From Rotaria sordida (lineage: Eukaryota; Rotifera; Eurotatoria; Philodinida; Philodinidae): 64,000 nt of DNA. Shown here one piece after another: positions 18,417 through 30,001 of this stretch. Location of the stretch: contig CAJNOL010000030.1 in assembly GCA_905250125.1 (NCBI GenBank), positions 124,001 to 188,000 of the forward strand, given 5' to 3'. The notes under the pieces are model-generated. The model saw only the letters and a list, made by a program, of their open reading frames with translations, searched no databases and had not been told where the DNA came from. Each line of letters begins with the position of its first letter. Within the stretch, counting starts at the first letter, position 1. The position numbers and the translations under genes are program-made.

Positions 18417-19751
18417 ATATGTAAGGGAAGTTAGCAGCCCATTCAAGTTTTTTCAAAAATGATTTGATCCATTCACTGAGTCAACTAAGACATGTAGTGA
18501 GCCCAATGCAGCTCGACGGGCCCTATCGCATGCTGTATGTTTCATTCGAATGATACGAAAACACTCTTGGCCAGGGTCCTGAAGTACCTGAAGCTGGGTT
18601 TTCAGGCGGTATTTGCTCTGACAATCCGATTTAACAATTTCAGCTGCCACTGAGACCAAGCTCATTCGGTGCAACTCGACGTGCTCTATCAAATGGCGTA
18701 TGTTTCGTTCGACGAAAGTAGAATAATCTTGGCCAAAAGCCCGGAAACACGAAACCGGGCTCTGAACCAGTATTTCCTCTCATGAATCATTCCATAACGT
18801 GAGCTACGTATGAAACTAAGCTTATTCGCTATAGCTAGACGAGCTCTCTTGGTTGACGTGGGTTTCAGCAGCATCGCCAATCATGCAAACAGGCATCGTA
18901 GCAAATACCCGTCTAAAACCTCGTCCTTGGTATTCTAGTGAAACTGGAAAAGGGAGTATTGTTTAAAATCTACCAGATCATATACTATTCCCTAGAGGTC
19001 GACCAGCTGTGTTGATGAGCTTCTCTCTCATATGTGGTTCACGTAGCGGAGGAAAATGTCAGAGGAAATGCCGACATGGTATCCACTTTCGGTATTCTAC
19101 GAGACTTGGAAAGAATCGGTTTGCTTTCAATAGAGAGAAAGATTTACTATTGAATAGAGATTATCAAGCTGCGTGGAATGAGATCTAAGTCATGGGTAGC
19201 TTAGGTTTTCGAGCTAGTGATCATAACAAACATCGCCTCACCAACGGATTTTAGGCCCTCTAGACCTCATGGCTAATGATGGTTTACTTTCAAACGAATG
19301 ACACATATACTATTCGAAAGAGCTCGTCCAGCTGCGTTGAATGAGCTAGGTCTCATTGGTAGCTCAAGTTGTTGAACGAATCTTATGAGGAAATATCTTC
19401 CGAAAACCCGGTTTTACCTACTCCAGAACTTCTGGCGAAGAATATTTTACTTTGAACCGAATAAAACATACACCATTTGATGGAACTCGTCGAGTTGCAT
19501 TGAATAAGCTGCGTCTCATTAGTGGCTCAGGTTGTTGAGCGAATCGTCAGACGGTATATGGTTCAGAATCCGATTTCGAGTTCCAGGACTCTTGACTCAG
19601 TATGCCTTACTTTCATTCGAACGAAACATTCACCATTCAATAGAGCTCGTCGAGGTGCATTATGGCTCACTACATGCCTTAGTTGGCTCAGTAAATGGGT
19701 CGAATCGTTTATTGAAAAAATTCGAATGGGCTGCTAACTTCCCTTACATAT
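18417..19751. mobile_element. Foldback-like element of ~162-bp subrepeats
   Basis: The ends are inverted copies: ATATGTAAGGGAAGTTAGCA at the left and its reverse complement at the right. Pairing continues about 150 bp inward at roughly 80 per cent identity. The interior is tandem degenerate units about 162 bp apart, recognisable by an AGCTCGTCGAGkTGCATT-like core. Three copies (near 18509, 18672, 18832) lie in minus orientation and five (near 18995, 19157, 19320, 19480, 19642) in plus. Long inverted repeats built of subrepeats are the plan of Foldback elements. No target duplication or coding frame is evident. Confidence 0.65.
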
Positions 19752-20118
19752 TCAACTCAGTCGTTTTTCCTTTTTGTTACATGAGGATTATCTACCCTAA
19801 TTCTATACTACCTGGTAATACGCTTCAACCTCATATTATCTGTTAATCGACTTTAATCTATCCTTAATTTTTAATCGATTATAATCAGACTCATTGAAGA
19901 TAGAAGCTTTTCTCGGTGTTTGAACGCGAAGCTCTAATTTTTATGATTCTTTTCAATTGATCGTGCTTAGAAATCATGAAGTTGTCACCAAGCTAAACTC
20001 CGGCAAACAAAGTAAAGATGGAACTGGTATATAAATTGTTACAAACTGAGATGGTGCAATTATATTAAAAACCGATTAAAATATTTTAATCGATATCAAT
20101 CAATTGTATGAATATTTT
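19752..20118. other. Spacer left of the hairpin element
   Basis: AT-rich, with words such as TTAATCGATTATAATC repeated in both directions. No gene seen. Confidence 0.3.
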
Positions 20119-20240
20119 GGGAAATTTACGTTTCGTCTCACCCCTTTCCGAACTCCGGACATGTGACCGGATGTCAGTTCTGAACATCCGGACATGTGAC
20201 CGGATGTTCGGAAAGGGGTGAGACGAAACGTAGTTCACCC
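20119..20240. mobile_element. 122-bp hairpin MITE with 9-bp target duplication
   Basis: Flanked by the direct repeat GAATATTTT (20110-20118 and 20241-20249). The ends are GGGAAATTTACG and CGTAGTTCACCC, and the arms TACGTTTCGTCTCACCCC and its complement pair perfectly. Inside are two copies of a unit like CCGGACATGTGACCGG, each itself nearly palindromic. So almost the whole element folds into one stem, and each unit can fold on its own. A 9-bp duplication points toward Mutator-like mobilisation. No coding capacity. Confidence 0.8.
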
Positions 20241-20422
20241 GAATATTTTCACCTCTTCTTTATATATGGCTTCTGTATGTATAAGACACTTTTATAATTG
20301 CTATCTTCACGCATTGTACTTATCTCATGTCTGTCTTCTACTTACAAAAATAATCAGTTTTACTTCATTACTAACTTTAGAAATCGATCAAATACGATTC
20401 ATATTCTCAATAAACTTTCAAT

Positions 20423-20571
20423 TGATTGAAAAATTTTCATTAGATGATATTCAAAAAGAAATTAATAGATTAATTTTCGAAAGCCATGATAAAACTGTAA
20501 TGACTATAAATTTCTTCTCTTATTTGATGGGTTGTTATCCAGATGTTCATGCTGACATGAATTCTATATCT
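20423..20571 (+). pseudogene. Cytochrome P450 fragment (I-helix region)
   Basis: About 48 residues read FSLDDIQKEINRLIFESHDK followed by INFFSYLMGCYPDVHADM. This matches the order of the P450 I-helix (acidic-G/S-HD-K/T) and the next helix (YLLGxHPxVQ), closest in feel to the CYP4 clan. Family members normally have E-G-H-D-T-T here; this copy has ESHDKT. No ExxR helix, PERF or heme-Cys segment follows in any nearby frame, so it is a detached fragment, not a gene. Upstream sequence in the same frame does not look P450-like. Confidence 0.55.
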
Positions 20572-20951
20572 GGAGGTGTCGGTGCGATGTGTGTCTTCTT
20601 TTCACTCATCTACATCCAAATTTGATAATTGAACTAACAAATGATTAGATCATCCAAAATCTGAAATAATTTATTCAGATTTCGAGCTGGTACAAGAATA
20701 TTTACACGAGTGATCTGGGTGAGAATATTATAAATTCGTTAACATACATCAGAAGAAGTTACAGAAATTAAACCATGGACAAATTGGCAGGATTATTAAT
20801 GACTCTGATCAAAACTTATTCATAACATATCTTCATATAATCTGCTTCCAGCAGAGAGACGTTTAGTATATTAAAGATGGAATTATTGCATCGAAAACAA
20901 AATTGCAAACTTCATTGACTTTAAAATTGATATAAAACCAAATGCTTTTAA
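20572..20951. other. Spacer, no gene seen
   Basis: AT-rich sequence between the P450 fragment and the piggyBac-like terminus. No motif was recognised. Confidence 0.3.
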
Positions 20952-21726
20952 CCCTTTGAGTCCTGAATTTTTTTACTGAGCCAAAATTTGATGCAACTTG
21001 GTATAAAATAACTAGGTGATATTAGGAAGCATGTGGTTGAATTACAATTAAAAAAAGCATGTGATCACGTGAAAATAAAAATATTTTTGTTATTGTTGCA
21101 TTTTAGTAAAAAAATTGTTATTATAATTACTGAAATATTGATTTATTTCATTACTAATACACGTAGTTTTGATGATACAACAAAAAAACAATTTTTTACG
21201 CAAAGATCAACACAACAAAAGTTACAAATTATGTTCGTCCTTTTCTCTATTTCTTTTGTGCGGCAGTAAGTGCACTGACGATAAGTTAAAATAACTTTTG
21301 GCATATGAGTCAAAAGTTGTAGTTTTTTCGAACTCTCTGTGTTACTTATTCTTGTTTCAATGGGTTTCTTCTGATTATTTATCGCCGAAGGTCTTCCTAC
21401 TCTTTTTCTACTGCAATAATTACCTACGAGTGCAGTACTAATCAACGATACATGTCCTAAATATCCTTGAGTACCGAATTGGTCAAATTGGTGGTCTCCA
21501 TATGAATAAACTGTGCTAACTCGATATTAGGACACACACATAGATATTACGTAATGTATGCATAGAAGATAATTCTCTTGTTCAGAATTGATGGAAATAA
21601 AACAAATGAATTTAATCTTTTGCAACGTACTGAACTATCTATCATAGTACCTCAGATATATCTCATGGACATAGATTTTGAAGAAAAGGAAAATCAATGA
21701 AAAATTCTTAAAGACCAGGTTATGGG
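20952..21726 (-). mobile_element. piggyBac-like relic
   Basis: TTAA at 20948-20951 is followed by CCCTTTGAGTCCTG, a typical piggyBac terminus. A possible opposite end is GGGTTAA at 21724-21730. On the minus strand, 21445-21143 encodes VGRPS and then a Cys-rich tail, CTYCRTKE...CNFCCVDLCVKNCF. This fits the C-terminal zinc-binding domain of piggyBac transposases (C-x2-C ... C-x2-C ... C-x3-C-F). The catalytic Asp regions are not seen, so most of the transposase is gone. The right boundary is tentative. Confidence 0.55.
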
Positions 21727-21749
21727 TTAAAACTTTTTTCGGACTAAAG

Positions 21750-23650
21750 AAACTTGGCACGTTACACTTTTCAGTCTCATTCATACGCCCTATCATTCAT
21801 GCAAGCTTGTACAAGTCTCTACCAGCTTCTAATATTTATTGAAAATGTTTCTCCAAGATTTTCAAAAATTCGACGATTAGAAAATTTTCAAGGTGGTACA
21901 TGTGTACCACCAGAACTCAAAGAGTTAAACTTCAAGAGTATTTCAATTCTAGTCGGTTTTCTACGATTCGCCAAAAATTGTATAATTAATCAGAAATATT
22001 TATGAGATCGTTTAAAAAGAAAAAGTGATAACGAATATTAGTAATGACGAATTTAATCAAATTTAATCTGCGAGAAATAATCATAATATCGTAATTCGTC
22101 TCGCATATAAAAGTAATTCTATTGTTATACTTGATTAAAAAGAGAACATCAAATAGATGAAAGAAATCGTCCAACTGGAATAATTTAAATCTAGTAGTAT
22201 TCAAGAATTATCAATAAAAAAAATCGATGCATAAGTTTATTTTCAAATTATTGAATGATAATGTAATTGATATAGAAAATTATTATCATATTCATCCACT
22301 TACTCCTCTTATGCTATCATGTATGACCAACTGACAACTCATAGATTGAATTATCCTTTTCACCGCATCATACCTTGTATAGGATTATAAAATCACAATC
22401 TATCTAAATATCTTTACTAACTTATTAAAAATAATAGACCTTATAAATCATTACCTTGTATTTCCGACACATTTGAATTTCTGAAGAAGACTATATAAAT
22501 TCAAAATAGTTCTGATCAAATAATGATTAGCCTTGATGTTGATAATTTACACATAAATATTCTTGTGTATGAAAATATAGAAATTGCTTTAGCTATGTTA
22601 TTTACAAGACTTATTTATTCTCCTATGTCTTTTACTCGTTCACAATTCAAACAGCTATTGAACATGGTTGTATGTAACATTACACTCGGATTTCTCGATA
22701 AAGTATTTAAACAAACAGAAAGTATAACAATAGAGTCACAAACTAGTACTTATATCAATCGAATTGTTTATATGAAAAGTTGAACAGAAACTGAATAGAT
22801 TTTCAACAAATAGACTATTGATATAGATCAGATATGTGGATGATATAGATTGTATATTTTTAAAAAACAACAAAAAATATTAACAACTTTGTAATATGAA
22901 TTATTAAGTGGCACCCAAATATAAAATGTACAATTAAAAATAAATGTCATAAAAGATTAGCGTTCTTGAATGCACTAACATGTCAAAATAATATAAAATA
23001 AAAAGATATAATAGCATGTTATATAGAAAACCTACCAATACTAATCCTTGCTTACTATGAAACAATAATTAATGCAGAGAATATCAATTTAGTTTAATTC
23101 GAACAGTAGTCATCCTGATACTTTTGATTTTTTGATTGATGAATCAAAGAATAATAAATTCAAATTGATCAAAGGGACTTTATTCATGAATGGTTATTGC
23201 CAGCACTCATTTGACAAAAATATCCATACGGGAAAAATAATTACTAAATAACGATATCTAAACAACAGCAATTATCACACGAGAAAAAAGTGTATTTTCT
23301 TCTTTCTTATTATCAGCGACAATCAATCATTTTAGCTCAGAGGATTAAACGTATATGACAAAAAACTGCTACCTCTTATACAAATTCATGTAGGTTTTGG
23401 AAAATCTTTTAAAATAAAAAGCATGTTTCTTCGCATTCAAAATGATTCGATGAATCAAAAAACTAGAAGAAATTATACTATACAATATCATACATAAATT
23501 GTGAGAAATATTATATTGAGAAAATCAACAGAGAAAAGAAATCTAGAATAAAAAAACATCAAACGGATCCGAAGAAGGACACTGAAAAGTCGAATGTAGG
23601 TAAACATGCTAATGAAGAAAAACATTCATTTCATTCCACATGATCTGAAG
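21750..23650 (+). mobile_element. Decayed Penelope-like retroelement
   Basis: A fossil retroelement with recognisable parts in order: an N-terminal segment with LNFKSISILVGFLRFAK, reverse transcriptase segments including SLDVDNLHINI near 22528 and a YVDD-type box near 22840, and, weakly, a C-terminal stretch near 23550-23640 reminiscent of a GIY-YIG endonuclease tail. It is clearly broken, with many breaks and no intact coding region. Penelope-like is preferred over LINE or LTR types because of the RT wording and the possible GIY-YIG tail. Age: old, judging by the density of damage. A mariner relic abuts its right end. Confidence 0.6.
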
Positions 23651-23700
23651 CTTAAGTTTTTGAGGCAAACTGATAAAGAAGAATTATCAAAGAAAGTCTA

Positions 23701-24615
23701 CTTAGGTCTAACCAAAAGTTCTAAGAACATTAACGAGTAATATAAAGATAGTGAGATATTTCTAATTTTATATTATCAAATATTGAGAATAGTTGCCATG
23801 ATTATTTATACCAAGTTCAATCCTTTCGACACAATCTACTAAAAGTTTTTTTGACCTCTTTTCCTAAAAAAATTTTAGCTACCTTGGAAACCACATGAAG
23901 TAATTATATTTCATTTATTTAATCCCTTAAACTACATTCGATAGAATTAGTTAGGCAAAATTATATGGTATCAGGCCTGGGGAATATGTTGGATATGACA
24001 TTATATTGATGCCTTCTACTGTCATAGAATTAATAACATTGAATGAGTATGAAGTCAACGATGATCATCAAACAATTTCGTACATTTTGAATCTAATGTC
24101 CGTGTTTGTTTCCATATTTCATTAACAAAAGGCTTCGAACAATTTTCAACATAATAATTGTGATCCACAGTCTTGCCTTTATCTACACCCAGGATTATTT
24201 GGTTTAAAGAATATAGTAAACAAAGTTTTGGTTAAAATCTATCTCCATGAATCACAGTCTTTGTCAATTCATCTTCAATAAGCCAGTTAACATTAGATGA
24301 CTTATGACTAACCTATCTAAAATAAATCGATATCACATCACTAGTAGTGCTAGAATGCAATTGATATGTTCAAATAAAATTCCATTAAATTTTTAAAACA
24401 AATGAAATATAATTACTTCATGTGATTTCCAAGGTAGCTAAAATTTTTTTAGAAAAAGAGGTCAAAAAAACTTTTAGTAGATTGTGTCGAAAGGATTGAA
24501 CTTGGTATAAATAATCATGGCAACTATTCTCAACATTTGATAAAATTAAATTAAAAATATCTCATTATCTTTATATTACTCACTAATGTTCTTAGAACTC
24601 TTGGTTAGACCTAAG
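23701..24615 (-). mobile_element. Mariner-like element, degenerate transposase
   Basis: Left end CTTAGGTCTAACCAAAAGTT follows a TA; the right end is the near-perfect inverted copy ending at 24615. The inverted repeats extend about 230 bp. On the minus strand near 24300-24040 a short stretch reads DKGKTVDHNYYVENCSKP, like the mariner catalytic core before the second Asp, with a degenerate LFDDHR...H segment after it. It is internally deleted and inactive. The terminus resembles those at 4470 and 28872, so three related mariner families are present. Confidence 0.75.
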
Positions 24616-26325
24616 AATTTGTACATCAAACGCAAGAATATTCTCAATGATGTCACACATAAATTAAATATTTTAACATAAAATAATGCCTTCGAACAAT
24701 GTCTAGAACATGCAATATATTCTAGGAATAATAATACTTCGCAAATTATTATTAGTTCTTCGTTGTTCTTATACTGTCAATGTTTTACCAATTAGTAATT
24801 GTAGTATGAATAGAGATTGTATTTTCACTATTCTATTGTTTCTGACGATGATTGTAAGTGTTTTTTGTCGAAAGCTTGAATAAACAATAAATTAATCTTT
24901 TTTAAAATGTTACTATGAGTTTTGTAACAATATTATACAAGATAATATCTAAAATAAGAACGTCTTCCAAGACAGCTTTAATTAATTTATGTAATTACTC
25001 GATATACTGACTCTTAATTTCCGTCCCACACCGTGATAAATATGACGTAAATTCTGCTTTATGAGTGAAACTACTCCATCGTGTTTGACATGTATGTTAT
25101 TTCAGTAGAAATTGCACGGACAGTTTTTCATTTTCAATACAACCAGATTAGTTCATAAATATTTTGTAGATATTGTCTTTCATATGTTCGAATAGAGCAA
25201 ATTTCAATGGTACTGAATCCAGTGAACGTGTAGCTCATTAAATCGTTCCACAATTTTGATTCGAAGAATTAAGAGAAATGTAGAACAGAAATTCATGTGA
25301 GTTAGTTCGGATATGCGTTAAACTGAGTTCTTCTATGATTTTTGCATCTAGCTGCTTGCAGTATTAATGAAATTTTTCAGCTGTTCGAATATTTGATCTC
25401 TGTATATTTTCATTGATACAATAAAACTCTACGGACATTTTTCTGCTTGAATTACTGTATGTCTAGCAGACCGTTACCAGTTTGCTACACTATCAGTTTT
25501 ATAAAACCATGGCAATCTATCTTTAGTGCAATTTTCATTCGACATTTCTTCGTAAAATTCGGTTGACAATTTGTTCTTCAAGCTTGTACATATTTTTTAT
25601 TTGGCCATCGATGAAATCAATAATGTTTTAATCTTTGTAGACGAAGATATTTGGTCTAAAATATGTTCGGTCGAACTTGAACGAATGTATAATCAGATCA
25701 TTAAATGATCATGTGAATCACTTAAATCGTAGAAAAATTATTCACATTGTCGTCTCCCGACAGGTTTTTAGATATGGTCTGCGTTTGAATGACTAAAGTC
25801 ATAAGGAATTAATTTAATAAGTCTTTTTACACATTCCATAATTTTAAACTTCCCAAATGCTGCTGTTCCTTCATTCATTCAATGATGATGCATGCCCGTT
25901 ATCCTAGCGATTTTTTAACTATGTGAGGAATCTCTTGTCATTACCTACATTGTTAACGATAGATAAGAATGGTATAATTAATTTAATTCGATTTTATGAG
26001 TAGATTCCTTTTTTCTCGATCACACCTCTATTCCAACTCACTATATTTCTCATTCATCGTAATTATGTCAATCTATTCTTTAGACTGTTTCACACGAAAA
26101 AAAACTGCCTATGAGCTTAATTGACAATGTTTGAACAGCATGAAGAAATAGGATATACGTGATATTTTGCATTAGGCACCCTATCACTTCTGAAAGACGA
26201 AAAAAACATGCTCATACAACCGTTTCTTAAACTTAAAAAGAATTGAAATTCTTCTTTGTCACACTAGTATATATTCTTCTTTCCAATACGATCTATCTCA
26301 CAATAATTTGTTATTTGACTCATAA
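24616..26325. other. Intergenic, no gene recognised
   Basis: About 1.7 kb of AT-rich sequence with no splice-linked exons or repeat ends that I could define. The last few hundred bases are probably the promoter and 5' UTR of the GPCR gene. Confidence 0.4.
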
Positions 26326-27504
26326 ATGACGGTGATTTACAACACAACAATTTTCTTGAACGAACTGTACACAGGTAACAATATGACAAGCATTGATTTC
26401 AACTGGAACATCGTAGTCAAAGCGGACACATCTATGTTTGATGTAAACTCGCCACTTGTTATACTCCTGTGGTTCGAAACAGTGCTGGCAGGTTTCGTGT
26501 AAGTGATTTCTTTTGCTCATCTAACTGTTCATTTAACTATTGTGTTGCTTAGTTATGGTTTTGGCTTGCTCGGCAATCTTCTTGCATTCCTCGTTTTCTA
26601 TTCGCAACGCGAATTTTGGAAAGTTTCTACTGGTCGGCTCTTTGCTTTGATGATTATTTTCAATACTATACACTTGTGGACATTGTTTACAGATTTCCTT
26701 AGCATCTATAATGTCTACCTCTATGTTCATGTTTTTTTCCAATGTCGTCTTCAAAACTTCGTACTTAATGTGAGTCGAGCGATGAGTAGTTATTTGCCAA
26801 TGAGTGTTGCACTCGACCGATTTATTCGATCTGAGATGCCCATTCGTTCAAAAGTAATCTGTACACGGAGAAATGCTTATAAAGTGACAATTCTCTATTT
26901 AGTCATCTTCTGTATACTTCATTCGTTTTTTTTCTGTCCTCTAAATAGTCAAGATCCGCAGACGGGTGCTTGCGTAAGTCGTAATATACCGATCTATATT
27001 TTCTTTATACGGAATTTTTTCTTGCCTAGTCGAGCCATTATCACCTGCATTGTACCGGTTGTGATTATGAGTATGGCTAACTGTCGTGTGCTATATAATA
27101 TTCGTCAGTCTCGTCATCGTATCAGTCAGCAGGGATTCTCGGTGACTAATACGTTAAACGCAACTGTCATTGTCATCAATGGTCAGAAAAAGCGACAAGT
27201 CGCAACGCGACAGATGTCTGCCCTCGATCGAGCTCTAATTTTGATGACAGCGGTCAATGTTTTAACGTTCATTGTTACTCAAATTCCTGTGCATATTTAT
27301 ACTGTAGTTCGTGTTTATGTTTCTACTTTCGATTCCTACACTCATATACTTGTACGAGCCTTGCTTTTGATTTGGTCAAGTATTTACTTTGGCATAGGTT
27401 TCTATCTTTACTGCCTTACAACAACCTTATTCCGAGAAAAATCTATCAAGATTCTCAAACAAGGCTTTCGTCGTCTCATACGTATTTTATTCTTTCATAC
27501 TTAA
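26326..27504 (+). CDS. Rhodopsin-like (class A) G-protein-coupled receptor
   Basis: Two exons, 26326-26498 and 26553-27504, joined across a 54-bp intron in phase; 374 aa. An in-frame TAA precedes the ATG. The N-terminus (about 50 aa) has NTT and NMT glycosylation sites. TM1 spans the splice (VYGFGLLGNLLAFLVF, with the class-A Asn). TM3 ends LDRF, a variant of DRY, with Cys just before TM3 and in ECL2 (GACVS) for the usual disulphide. TM6 is near LILMTAVNVLTFIVTQIP. TM7 (LLLIWSSIYFGIGFYLYCLT) lacks the classical NPxxY. A basic tail follows. The ligand cannot be predicted; it is a peptide-receptor-like orphan of the kind expanded in small invertebrates. No paralogue lies nearby. Confidence 0.88.
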
Positions 27505-28871
27505 TCTTGCTAGCCAAGAACATTTACTTAACTAACTGTCTGTTGTGTAGTATAAGCTTTTTAATACATTGTATCGTTTATGAATCAGTCAGTAGTCTTC
27601 GTCTTATGCTCTGTTAACACATAGTTTTCTTTGTTGTTCATTCTTCTTTTTTTTTGTACTGATCTCTGTATTTGACTAACTTTATCGTTGAAAATACATA
27701 TACTCTCTTAAATTCGCTGTCTGCTTTCGACATCTTTGTTCAAAAAAAGTATTATCAAATAAATAATTTGCATGCATAACATTGAAATTGAAATGGCATA
27801 TCCGATTAGCAAACAAACAAAAAGAAAAATTAAAGTATAGGTCAAAACTGCAAATCGAGTTCATTGTCTACTGGTTTTGAAATCTCATATGCTTATCAAT
27901 AAGCTGGAAAACCCAGTTATATAAGCTTCATCATCGATTTGCTATTAGTGAAGCTACGGGTGATAATTTGATTATCATAACAATGGAAATATGAATGCCT
28001 TAGTATACTATTTGTGATGAAATTCTTTTACAATCTGGATACAACAAATAGCTATATTCATTTTTACTTTTAACAGAATTAGTGAACGACTGTATATCTT
28101 TCTTCGACCATCGCGGACACACAAATACCTTTTTTCTTAAATAAACTACTCATTATGGAAACGAATTTTTAATATTTTAATGGTAAAATAGAAGTTCACA
28201 ATGATATCGAAGTGAAAAATACATTTTCTCATCATAGTAATATGCTGATTTTACAATTTTGGAGCTTTGAATAAGGGACGTATATCGGTCCTTGGATACT
28301 GCTGTCATCTCAAATCTTGTACTGTAAATTGTTTGTAGATATTCTTAAGAGTATTGCTAGAATGGAAAGCTGCAACTTTGATTTTATGACTTATTCGAGA
28401 AGAAAATTTATAAAAATGTCTACTGACTCTAATTTAATCATACATTGAAAGTGGAACAATTATGTTTTCTTCACAATAATTATTGAACGTTCAGCATCAT
28501 CAACACCTTTTGCTTGCATGAACAACCCTAAATACTTCGAAATGACACAGCAAGTTTTGTTTTTTTTTCATGCACACTATGCCTCACATTTTTTATATGA
28601 GATAAATGATCGAAAACAACTGTATCTAGCAAGTTGAATTAACATTTCTTAGTGGCAAAGATACAGAAGTTCATGCTTTCATAGAGCATATACTAGAAGG
28701 AAATTTTTCTAGATTCAAAAAGATAGGATTGACTAGATCTAATGCTAGTTAAACTGAATGAGCCGGATCAGATCGAACTTGGCCAAGCATTGTGTAATTG
28801 TGAAAAGGCGAGTTTTTACAATTATTTTAGGTGTATCAAATATAATTATGGAAAATATGAACAGACAACTA
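27505..28871. other. Intergenic, no gene recognised
   Basis: GPCR 3' flank and AT-rich spacer. No exon chain, RNA gene or element end was identified before the mariner terminus at 28872. Confidence 0.4.
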
Positions 28872-30001
28872 TTTAGGGTGTACCAAAAGTTCTAATCACA
28901 ACGTTCAAAGGACCCTGTCGGATAAGATGACTTATTCAGAAATAAGAAACCAAATATGCCATGTTGTAGAGCTTTTCGAGGCGCATCGAATAGGTATATA
29001 GTAAATTCTATTTTCATGAGACTTTGAAGGAATTAGAGTCAATTTACTGTCAGACGACTACACATCCACATCCGTCGATACCCAACCATGATAAGTTACT
29101 GAATATTGTGGTCCTTGGTATTAATCGAAAGTATTTGTAAACAGCTATGAAAAGTAAATATGAAATATTGATCATGGATCAGCAAAAATTTATCATGATT
29201 TGAACGGAGTGATTTCTAAGCGAACAATTAATTTGTCGATAAGAATGATGAAAAAACACCGACTCTATCAATCTCTTATACTCTCTTGATCGTTCATGCA
29301 AAGCTCGTACAAAAGCCAATATCTCGAAGGCAAAATGGAGCCTAGGTTAGAAGAAGCGGATATCAACAAGAAAAGTAGCTGTTGAGATGAATATGTCAAG
29401 AACAAGCCTACAGCGAATATTACGTGAAGATTTTAGTTGTTTTCCACCCAAGAAAATTAAGTAACCATGATTGACTGATCTTCAAAAACAACAGAGAATT
29501 AAGTTTGCGAATTGGATGTTAAATAATTACATCAAAAATGATACCAAAAGGTGAATTTTTACCGCTGAGAATTTTTTTATTTAGATTGCATATACAATGC
29601 TCAAAACGATCAGATGTAGACTGTGAACAGGGAAGTGGCAAACAACAAAAGGTGCTGTTCATGAGAAAACAAAGTTTTCGATAAAGGTGATAGTATGGTA
29701 AGGGGCATGAGAACAAGGGTTGACAGTGTCGGTGATTTTGAAAGATGAAACAATGAATGCCGAAAGATACGTTAATGAAGTTCCTCTAATAATTCTAAAA
29801 CCTGACAACAAAATGTTAGAAAACAACTGGACCTATAAGCAAGATGGTGCCAGACCTCACACACATTATCTGAGCCAAAAATTATGTGTTGATCATTTTC
29901 CTGCATTCATACCGACGTGTCGTTGCTGATGAAATTCTTCTGATTTATATCCATTAGATTATAGTTTATGGGCTGATTTATCGGGAACTATAAGTTGGAA
30001 C

